Source: a virus. From it: a stretch of DNA of 64,000 nt. A program made the position numbers and the translations under genes. Every line of letters starts with the position of its first letter. Positions within the stretch are counted from its first letter, which is position 1. The stretch covers positions 93,342 to 157,341 of the IMG/VR virus record IMGVR_UViG_3300043449_002191; one strand, given 5' to 3'. This document shows positions 16,133 to 24,202 of this stretch, piece by piece. Below the pieces are notes generated by a model. It did no database searches. It was not told where the DNA came from and was given only the letters and a program-made list of their open reading frames with translations.

Positions 16133-17906
16133 TTTCTACCGATCCTCTCTGCCCTGTAGCAGCTTCGAATTGTCTTACAAACTTTTCTTCTTGTTTATCT
16201 GAATCATTATCCCTCTTAAAGGCAACAATACCGCCAAGCGTTCCAAGTAAGGATGCGATTGAAATACTGTTTCTAATAGCTTCAAGTACTGCTGGCGCAG
16301 AATCTAATAAGTCATATGCTGGAACCCATTTTTCTGCTGACAGGTCATAGGTTAACGAATCATCCTTTAAAATGTTGTAAATCTGAGTTAGAATTTCTTC
16401 TGGCACATACCCATAGTTTCTATATAAAGCCTTAACAGGATGAAGCAAGGATTCGCCTAAAATAAGAGCTGCAAGCTTTTTAGGCCAATTATCTGTAATC
16501 TTTTCTGCTCTTACTGTAAGCTCGGCAGCAATTCTTGTAAGAATATACCCACCACCTGGAACAGCACCATGCTTTAAGGCTCCTTTAATCGCCATCCAAG
16601 CGTCCTCAGCTCTATCACGCTTTTCTCTTGTTTCTCCAGACGATGGTCCAGAGATATTGAGTCTTACAATTCCAGCAGTAAGTTTACCAATTCTAACTTC
16701 CAAATCATTTAATTCGTAAATGCTTTCTGGCTTTTCTTTTTGCAGTTTAAGTTCTTCGACTCTGATAGAAATAGCTTCTGGGTCTTCATCAGCAAAAACC
16801 ATTGTTTTATATCGTGATACATCAATTTTCTTAACCCTGGAATTATTGCATACAAATTGTGGGTTAATATCAACAATTGGCCTGTCAATTGGATTAAACA
16901 CTGGAGTTCCAGTATAAGCCTGCAAGTCATACAGGAAATTAGTTCTCCAGTTCTGGATGGCCTTTTCAGGAGTCATTAAAGGTAGGATTTTAACTTTAGA
17001 GTGGGGATGGTTCCAGTTTACGTGCAAGTCTCCAAGAACGATTTCAGAAAATCCATGGGCCACTAATACAATGTTTTTATCCTGTCTGTTTGTCTCATCA
17101 AAATATTCAGAAAGCTTTGTAAATGCTTCAAAAACTTGCGACATATCATTAATGTTACCGTCAAACAGGATCACAATTGGATTGTTTAATTCAACTCCAT
17201 TACCACTCTTATTATTAATAAAGCCATTGGAAAAATTCCTACAAGATTCTTCATATCCACGTTCTACGGTATACCCATTGATTCGCTCAACGATATATTT
17301 TGATGGACCTTGCATTTCTACAATAGTCATGTTCCCTTCTTCTCCGACAAGCTCAAGACCTTCAATAATTGCGTCTGAAAGCTCTAAATCACCATTTCCA
17401 GATAAAGAAGCTACTTTATGTAAAACCTCTTTATAATTATCCCCGTTAATCTTAAGCTTATATTTTTCTACAATCTCTTCCATTACAGGTACAAGCTTTT
17501 CCATTTCCCTAACGATCTTCTGAGGGCTAAGTCTTGGGTTATTTTTTGTGGCATCAGATGTATATTCTGCAATTGCGCTCGAAAGGATTGTTGCTGTAGT
17601 AGTTCCGTCCCCAGCTTCATTTGCAGTTCTAATAGCAGCATCCCTTGCCGCCTCAAGGATAAGCTGTTTAGTAGCTTCTTCATATCCAAGATTTTTAACA
17701 ACAGTCACGCCGTCTTTTGTAATAATTGGCTTCATGTTAACTTCGGAGCGTTCGATCAAAACTTGACGACCACCTGGACCTAAAGTAGCTCCTACCATTT
17801 CAGCAATGTGAGATAGCGTTTTCACAACTTCATCCTGAAGCTTAGTGCTAGATGGAATCATTACTTTTGCTGCAGATTTTGGTTTACCTACTTGAAACAG
17901 ACTCAT
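16125..17906 (-). CDS. groEL: GroEL-like chaperonin
   Basis: A phage-encoded group I chaperonin subunit, 593 residues, longer than bacterial GroEL (about 548). It shows GATLGPGGRQVLIE, ITKDGVTVVKNL, EAGDGTTTATIL (phosphate loop with the catalytic Asp), then GILKLTAG-type LTAGIVRLNISGPSS, EKRDRAEDA and KHGAVPGGGY. It is therefore expected to hydrolyse ATP and fold phage proteins, probably the capsid protein. The ATG at 17906 is preceded by GGAG at 7 nt; the upstream in-frame ATG at 17921 lies before this site. The C-terminus lacks the GGM repeats of bacterial GroEL. A GroES-like candidate is encoded at 21918. Divergence in the apical domain suggests a dedicated client (inference). Confidence 0.95.
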   Translation of the reverse strand: MSLFQVGKPKSAAKVMIPSSTKLQDEVVKTLSHIAEMVGATLGPGGRQVLIERSEVNMKPIITKDGVTVVKNLGYEEATKQLILEAARDAAIRTANEAGDGTTTATILSSAIAEYTSDATKNNPRLSPQKIVREMEKLVPVMEEIVEKYKLKINGDNYKEVLHKVASLSGNGDLELSDAIIEGLELVGEEGNMTIVEMQGPSKYIVERINGYTVERGYEESCRNFSNGFINNKSGNGVELNNPIVILFDGNINDMSQVFEAFTKLSEYFDETNRQDKNIVLVAHGFSEIVLGDLHVNWNHPHSKVKILPLMTPEKAIQNWRTNFLYDLQAYTGTPVFNPIDRPIVDINPQFVCNNSRVKKIDVSRYKTMVFADEDPEAISIRVEELKLQKEKPESIYELNDLEVRIGKLTAGIVRLNISGPSSGETREKRDRAEDAWMAIKGALKHGAVPGGGYILTRIAAELTVRAEKITDNWPKKLAALILGESLLHPVKALYRNYGYVPEEILTQIYNILKDDSLTYDLSAEKWVPAYDLLDSAPAVLEAIRNSISIASLLGTLGGIVAFKRDNDSDKQEEKFVRQFEAATGQRGSVENE

Positions 17907-19212
17907 TATATGCTCCTTCATAATAATCAGTTTTACCGAACTCTATGTTTTTAAATTCTTTTAAAAATTGTTTAGCCTGCTCTTTTAACCAGAGTCTATC
18001 CTGCCTTACTGTTTCAGAGTTTGCTATCTTACTTAACTCGCTATGCAAGAATTTGAACACCTGATAAATCTTGCCAGTTTCATGCTGCTCAAAAACCTCT
18101 TTAACAGTGGCTCCAAAATGCATTTTAATTACGTTTGGTATCATATGGCCAAACTTCTGTATAGCCTGCATCCTAATGTAAAGCTTTGGATTAGTATATT
18201 TACAGAGATCGTAGTTACCATTTGCTACAGGTCTAGCTTTAGGGATATATTCCACCTGTTTTACAGATTCGCCATTCTTAAATATATATTTAACCTTTCT
18301 AACCACATTTGCATAGGCAACTTTGCTAGCTTTTCTTTTCTTCCATACAGCAAGCTCTCTTTTGTATCCAAGAACCTTTAATCCGTCATTACCTTTGGTT
18401 CCGTACTCTCTTTCGTTAACCCACTTAGGGTACATATCTATAAACCATCGGTCAACTAATCCAAGTTCTCCAATTTCCATAAGCTCGTACATATCGCCAG
18501 TTTTGATTTTTTCAATCTGTTTAGATGCATTTTTAATGGCTAGACTTTTTAAATATTCTGATTCGTCTAAACCTATAAAATCAAAGCTCATTCTTTTTAA
18601 TGAAAATGGGGTGTGATTAATAAAAGGCAAGTCTTTTTGCTTAACTTCATTTCCACCATTTAAAGCAAGGCCAAGCCAAACTCTAATAATTCTATCCGAA
18701 GTACACCCACGCTTTCTGTTGTCAAACTTTTTTACGCTTGGTTTTGTAACAATATAAGATGCAATAAAGCCTTTTTTTTCTAAATCAGCAATAATATTAG
18801 TAACTTGTCTGCCAGATATTTTTAATATTTCAGCTATACGATTGTTGTTGATTTTTGTAAGGCCAGAATTCTGAAGGCTTCGTGCTAAAAGAATCCCATA
18901 TACACGTCTATGGTTTTTATGCTTTTCTGTTGGGTATACTGCTGTTATTAATGGAATTTTGCCTGCTGATGGAACTTCTGTTTTTTTACATTCATTTGAT
19001 AAGATGACTCCAGCAGTATTATCTGAGAAGATGTCACTTACAAACTTGTTTTTTGGAGCTACAGTTTTAATAACTTTAACCCTATGCTTAATACCAACTT
19101 CATTTGTTCGATCTTCCCACTTAGAATCCAGGTAGACTTCTGAACTTAATTCAAAATCCTCTCGACTAAGACCAATGGCTACGTTTTTATACTGGTAAAC
19201 AAATGATTTCAT
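17884..19212 (-). CDS. Winged-helix DNA-binding protein, possible replication or regulatory protein
   Basis: A 442-residue protein. Residues about 110-155 contain a helix-turn-helix with wing: NNRIAEILKISGRQVTNIIA followed by DLEKKGFIASYIV. The rest is basic and has no enzyme motif that I recognise. The start is the ATG at 19212; there is no ribosome binding site, and a GGTATAAT box ends 6 nt upstream, so the message may be leaderless. It is the first leftward gene at the divergent region, a common position for a replication initiator or a regulator, but this is positional inference. It overlaps the GroEL start by 23 nt. Confidence 0.7.
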   Translation of the reverse strand: MKSFVYQYKNVAIGLSREDFELSSEVYLDSKWEDRTNEVGIKHRVKVIKTVAPKNKFVSDIFSDNTAGVILSNECKKTEVPSAGKIPLITAVYPTEKHKNHRRVYGILLARSLQNSGLTKINNNRIAEILKISGRQVTNIIADLEKKGFIASYIVTKPSVKKFDNRKRGCTSDRIIRVWLGLALNGGNEVKQKDLPFINHTPFSLKRMSFDFIGLDESEYLKSLAIKNASKQIEKIKTGDMYELMEIGELGLVDRWFIDMYPKWVNEREYGTKGNDGLKVLGYKRELAVWKKRKASKVAYANVVRKVKYIFKNGESVKQVEYIPKARPVANGNYDLCKYTNPKLYIRMQAIQKFGHMIPNVIKMHFGATVKEVFEQHETGKIYQVFKFLHSELSKIANSETVRQDRLWLKEQAKQFLKEFKNIEFGKTDYYEGAYNESVSSR

Positions 19213-19218
19213 GATGCT

Positions 19219-19226
19219 ATTATACC
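19219..19226 (-). promoter_or_regulatory. GGTATAAT box, leftward, leaderless-type promoter
   Basis: Minus-strand GGTATAAT with 6 nt (AGCATC) between its end and the ATG of the winged-helix gene. This places the expected transcription start at the A of ATG. There is no -35 hexamer at normal spacing. Confidence 0.5.
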
Positions 19227-19417
19227 TCAAAAATGACCGCCGCCCATTAGACAAATCAATATTTCCTGGTAATAGACAATAATTTATTAACTTTAATATA
19301 ACTTTAAATAAAAGAATAATTGTTATTAAAAGCTTATCTATAACCTAGAAATATTCATCTTTTTACCGGAATAAGGTATGAAAGTGAATCTGCTATAGTC
19401 GGGCCGCACCAAAAAAT

Positions 19418-19425
19418 GGTATAAT
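19418..19425 (+). promoter_or_regulatory. GGTATAAT box, rightward, leaderless-type promoter
   Basis: TGGTATAAT, a perfect extended -10 (TGnTATAAT), with 6 nt (AAACAC) before the helicase ATG. There is no Shine-Dalgarno site and no -35 hexamer. It mirrors the box on the other side of the region. Confidence 0.55.
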
Positions 19426-19431
19426 AAACAC

Positions 19432-20913
19432 ATGAAAATGCTACTTAAAAACCCTTCTCAAATAATTCTTCCTTCAGATTCAGAGGCTGTAAAAAGCTTT
19501 TTGACATTTACAGACAGGTCCGTAAACTATCAAATTAAAAGGCTTAAAGATAACTACAGGTGGAAAAACTCTGATCCAGAATCATTTCAAGAAAGGCTAG
19601 AGACTTTAAAGGATCAAGCTAAAGTCTGTCTTCTTGATTATGACGAAGATGGTAATGCAGTTACCTACTCAGGTCTAGCTAATGATTTGAACGGTAGATT
19701 TGGATGGGAGTTGCCAGATAATGAAAGTAAACTAACGGACTCAATTATACCCTGGAATAAACCCCCAGAATACTCTCTTAGGTACTATCAAAGAGATGCA
19801 GTGGATGCTTTATTTAAAGTAAAACATGGGGCTGTCAGTTTGCCTACTGGTTCTGGAAAGTCTGCAATAATTTACACTATCTGTAAAGAAAACCCAGTCC
19901 AGACTCTTATTATGACTCCCTCTAAGAGTATTACTAATCAGATTTATAATGAGTTTATTACACTATTTGGTAAAAAGCGTGTTGGTAAGTACGGTGACGG
20001 TAAAAAAGAAATTGGAAAATTATTTACTGTAGCCACTGGACAAGCTTTAACTAGGGTAGAAAAAGGAACTGAAGAGTATGAATTTTTATCAAAAACTCAG
20101 CAGTTTATAGCAGACGAAAGCCACACTACGCCAGCAGAAACATTTGAAAAGGTTTGTCTTGGAGTAGCCAAAAATTCCCAGTTTAGATTCTTTGTGTCAG
20201 CCACTCAAATTAGAACCGATGGATCTGAGCTTGTATTAAAAGGTATTACTGGACCTATAGTATACGCCAAATCATTTAGAGAGCTTGTGAATGAAGGTTA
20301 CTTAGCTAAGCCAATAGTTAGAGTAATTAAAGCGCCTGCAACTGGTTTTTCTTATACCGACATCAACAAAGAAACAAGAGCCCAACTTTACCTTAATCCA
20401 GAGGTTAACAGGATTGCTGCTGAATTTGCAACAAAAGCCGTAACAATAGCCAATAGACCCACCGTAATCTTAATAGAAGAGTTTAGGCAGTTTGTGGCTC
20501 TTAAAAACCATATTGGAATACCGTTTTCATTTGCTCATGGCGGAGCTTCTGATAGAGAAGATGCTTCTGGAGTAAAATTAAAAGATATTTTACCACAAGA
20601 ATACTGGAAATGCGATGTAGAAGAAGAGATTAGGAAGTTTAATAGTGGAGAAACTAAACTCCTTATTGGAACGTCTGCAATCTCTACTGGCGTTGATATT
20701 AAACCGACAGGCTGCATAATTTACCTCCAAGGCGGTATGTCAGAGATTTCCCTTAAACAGGGATTAGGCAGAGCCACTAGAATGGTTCCAGGAAAAATAG
20801 ATTTTATTGCAGTAGATTTTTTAGTAGAAGGTTCACCAGCAATGGAGAGACACTTTCAAGCGAGACTTAATATATATCAGGAATTAACCGACGACATAGA
20901 ATACTTGGGATAA
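19432..20913 (+). CDS. uvsW: UvsW-like SF2 DNA helicase
   Basis: A 493-residue superfamily 2 helicase related to T4 UvsW, which unwinds branched and R-loop structures. Motif Q-like RYYQRDAVDALF is followed by motif I LPTGSGKSA, Ia LIMTPSKSI, II ADESHTT, III FVSATQI, V IGTSAISTGVDI and VI KQGLGRATRM. About 115 N-terminal residues precede the helicase core, as in UvsW. The start is the ATG at 19432; a second ATG two codons later is possible. It is the first gene of the rightward block and is followed after 2 nt by the sigma-like gene. It probably works with the Rad50/Mre11-like nuclease and RuvC-like resolvase. Confidence 0.92.
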   Translation: MKMLLKNPSQIILPSDSEAVKSFLTFTDRSVNYQIKRLKDNYRWKNSDPESFQERLETLKDQAKVCLLDYDEDGNAVTYSGLANDLNGRFGWELPDNESKLTDSIIPWNKPPEYSLRYYQRDAVDALFKVKHGAVSLPTGSGKSAIIYTICKENPVQTLIMTPSKSITNQIYNEFITLFGKKRVGKYGDGKKEIGKLFTVATGQALTRVEKGTEEYEFLSKTQQFIADESHTTPAETFEKVCLGVAKNSQFRFFVSATQIRTDGSELVLKGITGPIVYAKSFRELVNEGYLAKPIVRVIKAPATGFSYTDINKETRAQLYLNPEVNRIAAEFATKAVTIANRPTVILIEEFRQFVALKNHIGIPFSFAHGGASDREDASGVKLKDILPQEYWKCDVEEEIRKFNSGETKLLIGTSAISTGVDIKPTGCIIYLQGGMSEISLKQGLGRATRMVPGKIDFIAVDFLVEGSPAMERHFQARLNIYQELTDDIEYLG

Positions 20914-20915
20914 AT

Positions 20916-21908
20916 ATGAAAGATCAAAAATTAGTAGATTTTAGAGTATTTGTTGGCAAGATGGATAGCATCTTGAAAGAAAATGAAAAAGAAATTGGTA
21001 AAAGCCAAAGACAGCTTTTAAATGACCTATTTTCCGTAGAAAAGCAGTTTAAAGCCTTGTTACTAAAATCAAAAGAAGGCGAAAAGGTATATGAAGATTT
21101 TATTAATTTTATCTTAGAAGAAAAAGAGAATACTTTATCATGTAGGCCATACTTTAGAGAAAGACAGGATACATTTACAAAGCGTATTTTTAATCTATTT
21201 AAGAAAAAAGACAGTAAGAGATTACAAAAATATAAAATAAATTACAAGTTTATGAAATGGGCAATAGAAAAATATACAGGAAAAAATAAAAGATCAATGA
21301 GGAAGCTAATAAAAGAAGCTGAGCATATTAGAAAAACCCTGTGCGAAAACAACCTACCGCTTGTGTTGAATAAAGTTAGAATGTTCTGGTCAAAAACACC
21401 TCAAAAACATTTGGATTATATGGATTTAGTACAGACCTCTACAGAGGGACTTCTTATTGCCATAGATAACTTTGTACCCCCATATAATACTGTTTTCAGG
21501 TCTGTGGCGATTGGCAGAATGACTTTGAATATGATGGAAGATTATAATGACACTATGGTTAAGCTTTCTCCTAAAGATAAGCGTATATTATACAGGGCTA
21601 ATAAAGCCAAGAATATAAAAGAAAACGTATCTAAAACAGAGTTAACAGACTTTGTAAATGAGTCTTTTAAAGGTGTTAGTTCAGAAGATATTGAGAACTT
21701 GCAAAAAGCTACTACAGAAATTGTAGATTTATATTCTCCTAGCTCTAGTGGACTAGCTCCAGTAGAACAAATTGCAGATAAGAACTCAATAGAAGATATT
21801 GTTGAAAAAACTCAATTAAAAGAAAGACTTATGTATTTAATGAAAAACTTAACCCTATTAGAAAGCAAAGTCTTATTGCTTAAACATGGGGAATTTGAAG
21901 GACTTTAA
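20916..21908 (+). CDS. Sigma-70 family factor lacking region 4.2
   Basis: A 330-residue putative phage sigma factor. About 120 N-terminal residues are lysine/glutamate-rich and unassigned. Residues about 145-215 match sigma region 2: ENNLPLVLNKVRMFW, DYMDLVQTSTEGLLIAIDNF and FRSVAIGRM, the core-binding and -10-reading segment. A region 3-like stretch (VKLSPKDKRILYRANKAK) follows. The C-terminus begins region 4 (LMYLMKNLTLLESKVLLLKH) but stops before the helix-turn-helix of region 4.2, which reads -35 elements. The stop overlaps the AAGGAGG site of the next gene. It may direct RNA polymerase to -10-only promoters, as T4 gp55 does (inference). Confidence 0.8.
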   Translation: MKDQKLVDFRVFVGKMDSILKENEKEIGKSQRQLLNDLFSVEKQFKALLLKSKEGEKVYEDFINFILEEKENTLSCRPYFRERQDTFTKRIFNLFKKKDSKRLQKYKINYKFMKWAIEKYTGKNKRSMRKLIKEAEHIRKTLCENNLPLVLNKVRMFWSKTPQKHLDYMDLVQTSTEGLLIAIDNFVPPYNTVFRSVAIGRMTLNMMEDYNDTMVKLSPKDKRILYRANKAKNIKENVSKTELTDFVNESFKGVSSEDIENLQKATTEIVDLYSPSSSGLAPVEQIADKNSIEDIVEKTQLKERLMYLMKNLTLLESKVLLLKHGEFEGL

Positions 21909-21917
21909 GGAGGAAAA

Positions 21918-22208
21918 ATGTCTGCTGTAACAAAAAAAGGTATTTTAGCTGTATCACAGCCACAGTTCAAAAAAGTAGAAGCCGAGCTTAAAGGCGGTAT
22001 TGCAGTTATTGCTCAAAGAATTAACTTAATCAAGGTTGATTTGGTTTTGGGGTATAATTTTAATGGAACTGAACTAACGGCTGGGGATAAAATTATCCTT
22101 AGAGGAGACAGTGGACTACAACCATGGGCTAAGCAAGTCGTTTCTTTAGATAATAAAGAATTTGTTTTGTGCCCAGAAGATCAAATTTTAGGATATGAAA
22201 AAGCATGA
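21918..22208 (+). CDS. GroES/gp31-like co-chaperonin (putative)
   Basis: A 96-residue protein with the length and layout of GroES. KGGIAVI resembles the hydrophobic GGIVL part of the GroES mobile loop. LTAGDKIIL followed by VVSLDNKEFVLCPEDQILG resembles the C-terminal V-GD-V / V-DGEEY / E-DIL pattern of GroES. The phage also encodes GroEL (16125-17906), which makes a dedicated cap plausible. AAGGAGG lies just before the ATG. The resemblance is by eye and the N-terminal part is divergent, so this is a moderate call. It overlaps the nuclease start by 4 nt. Confidence 0.6.
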   Translation: MSAVTKKGILAVSQPQFKKVEAELKGGIAVIAQRINLIKVDLVLGYNFNGTELTAGDKIILRGDSGLQPWAKQVVSLDNKEFVLCPEDQILGYEKA

Positions 22209-23209
22209 AAGTATTGGCCATTGGTGATATGCACGTCAAAAAAGATAACCTGGAAGAGTCGGCTAGACTCACCGATTGGATTTATTCCTTAGCTAAGGAA
22301 AAAGATCCAGATTTTATTGTCTTTTTGGGTGACCAATACGATACAATGGGTATTGTAAGAGTAGAGGTAATTGATTTCTGGACCAGGGCTTACAATAAAC
22401 TGTCAGAATACCCTGTAATATCTCTTATAGGCAATCATGATCTTAACTCAGAAGCAACAGCATCATCCATGGTATCTCACCATAAAGCAACTACGGTAGT
22501 TAAAAATACCCTAATGTATTCTGGCAACATAGGGTTTATGAGCTTTATTAGAGATAACAGTCAGTTTGAAAAAGCAGCCATGGATCTCTATAACAAAGGC
22601 GCAAGGCTTATCTTTTGTCATGCAGAATTCAATGGTGCCCAGTTTGAAAGCGGTGCATATGCCCCACACGGTATTGATGCAAATCTATTCCCAAAAGACT
22701 TAAAGTTTGTGTCGGGACACTTTCATAAAAAACAAGCTTTTGGAAACATCCAGTATTTGGGGACACCTAGACATTTAACCAGAAGCGATATAAACGAAAT
22801 AAAAGGTGTACATATTATTGATACTAACACCTTAAACATGGAATTTATAGCTACGCCACAAAGCGTATGTCAACCGTTTACTTTTATTTCCATAAACTCT
22901 GAAGAAGACTTAAAAAATATACCTACAGACATATCTGATTTTAATAAAGTGTATATAGATATTAAAGGTACGGATGAGCTTATCAAAAAAGCCAAGAAGA
23001 TTGTGCCAATAGGTGCAAAAATAAGAGTTTTTGAAGATCAGGAGCTAATTAAGACATTAGAGATAAAAGAATCAGAAGGAATACCTACAGCATTTTTAAA
23101 GTATTCTGAGAAATTCTTCAATACAAACTCGGCTTCAAAAGATACTCAAGAAGATGTAATGAACTTGGTGTATAAACTTTGCCCATCACTAAAGATTGGA
23201 GAAAAATAA
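22205..23209 (+). CDS. Mre11/SbcD-like nuclease (T4 gp47 type)
   Basis: A 334-residue metallophosphoesterase nuclease, expected partner of the Rad50-like ATPase at 12778. Motifs in order: IGDMHVK (D-x-H), FLGDQYDT (GD), IGNHDLN (GNHD), FCHAEF and SGHFHKKQAF (GHxH), followed by IQYLGTPRHLTRSDINE, which is typical of SbcD/gp47 capping segments. It would resect double-strand breaks for recombination-dependent replication. The start overlaps the GroES-like stop as ATGA. The last 130 residues are a basic accessory domain. Confidence 0.9.
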   Translation: MKVLAIGDMHVKKDNLEESARLTDWIYSLAKEKDPDFIVFLGDQYDTMGIVRVEVIDFWTRAYNKLSEYPVISLIGNHDLNSEATASSMVSHHKATTVVKNTLMYSGNIGFMSFIRDNSQFEKAAMDLYNKGARLIFCHAEFNGAQFESGAYAPHGIDANLFPKDLKFVSGHFHKKQAFGNIQYLGTPRHLTRSDINEIKGVHIIDTNTLNMEFIATPQSVCQPFTFISINSEEDLKNIPTDISDFNKVYIDIKGTDELIKKAKKIVPIGAKIRVFEDQELIKTLEIKESEGIPTAFLKYSEKFFNTNSASKDTQEDVMNLVYKLCPSLKIGEK

Positions 23210-23526
23210 TGAGTAACCCATCTTTTATGGATCAATTGGAATACTTAAAAGGCATGACAATACGACTTGATTCAATTCATGAAGCTCAAAAAACACAGTT
23301 AATGTGGTACGGATTGCTTATTAATGGAACAAAAAACGTAACCTTAAAGATAGATACAGAAAAAAAGATAGTTTATTATGAGTGCGAGGCTGATAAGTTC
23401 AGAAACTCAAAATTCAATAAAGGTTTATATCCAAAGATTGATAGCTGGGCAAAATTACTCTTATGGCCCACAACTGTAATTGTTATTTCAGTAAATGGTA
23501 AGGTTGTATATGACTCAAGGTCCTAA
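23209..23526 (+). CDS. Hypothetical protein
   Basis: A 105-residue protein starting at the ATG at 23209, which overlaps the nuclease stop as TAATG and has TTGGAG upstream. It looks like a small beta-rich protein (NVTLKIDTEKKIVYYECEA, TTVIVISVNGKVVYD) with an N-terminal helix. No family is recognised. It overlaps the terminase small-subunit start by 17 nt. Confidence 0.7.
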   Translation: MSNPSFMDQLEYLKGMTIRLDSIHEAQKTQLMWYGLLINGTKNVTLKIDTEKKIVYYECEADKFRNSKFNKGLYPKIDSWAKLLLWPTTVIVISVNGKVVYDSRS

Positions 23527-24202
23527 AAGTCTAATAACAGTAGACGATATTCAAAAAATGACTATAGTCCCAAGAGATAAGATCATTGAGGCTGCAGAAT
23601 TATTTCTGTCTATACCAGAATTAAATGTGCTAAAAGCATATATGGACAAAGGTGGAATGGAACTTTCTGCAGAAACTGCAGCAAGATTTTATGAGTTATT
23701 CCTAAATGGATCAGACTGCAAAGATATCTACAGGCTTAATGCCGCTTTCCCTTATGAAGCTATACTATGGTCCAGAATAAAGTATAGATGGGATTTAACA
23801 AAAGATGAATATGTGTATAAGCTTCAGGAGACAGTAAGAGAAAAAGTAATGAAAGCACAATTAGAGACAACATCTCTAATGGCTGATATGCTTACCGCTG
23901 CAAATAAAAAAAATAGCGATAAGATTAAGAAGTACCTACAAACCGGAGATGAAGAGACATTAAAAGGCGCATTATCCATTGAGTCACTGCAGTCTCTTTT
24001 AAGGATTACCGAAGGTCTGATAAAGGTCACTGGGCAAGATCGTGTGGTTAAAAATGTCACAGAAACAAAAAATACACAAAACTTAAATGTAAATGTAAAC
24101 ACTTCTAGTAAAGATGATAATTCAGATTTAAGCCCTGAAGCAGCAGCTAAAATATTGGCAGCTATAGCTGAAGATAGAAGAAAAAAGAATGAAAACAGTT
24201 AA
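23510..24202 (+). CDS. terS: Terminase small subunit (putative)
   Basis: A 230-residue protein directly upstream of, and overlapping, the large terminase gene. It is mainly helical, with helix-turn-helix-like spacing in TAARFYELFLNGSDCKDIY and YEAILWSRIKYRWDL, then coiled-coil-like central helices (REKVMKAQLETTSLMADML) and an Asn/Thr-rich linker before a charged tail (EDRRKKNEN). These are normal features of a TerS, which recognises phage DNA as a ring. The ATG at 23510 has AAGG upstream. The call rests on position and architecture, not on a specific motif. Confidence 0.65.
   Translation: MTQGPKSLITVDDIQKMTIVPRDKIIEAAELFLSIPELNVLKAYMDKGGMELSAETAARFYELFLNGSDCKDIYRLNAAFPYEAILWSRIKYRWDLTKDEYVYKLQETVREKVMKAQLETTSLMADMLTAANKKNSDKIKKYLQTGDEETLKGALSIESLQSLLRITEGLIKVTGQDRVVKNVTETKNTQNLNVNVNTSSKDDNSDLSPEAAAKILAAIAEDRRKKNENS

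Larger units (their letters stand above)
19213..19431. promoter_or_regulatory. Divergent intergenic region; bidirectional promoters and possible origin
   Basis: A 219-nt region separating the leftward and rightward transcription blocks. Each side has a GGTATAAT box (19219-19226 minus, 19418-19425 plus) exactly 6 nt from the ATG it faces, with no ribosome binding site on either side. The middle is very AT-rich and has two ACTTTAA words spaced 11 nt near 19300. The location, base composition and adjacent winged-helix gene would suit a replication origin, but no iterons or DnaA boxes are clear. Confidence 0.5.

Noticed and set aside
22051-22058. GGTATAAT inside the GroES-like gene as a promoter for the nuclease gene
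   Set aside because: It lies within coding sequence with no own transcript evidence. By composition a few chance copies of this 8-mer are expected in 64 kb, so it is not listed as a feature.
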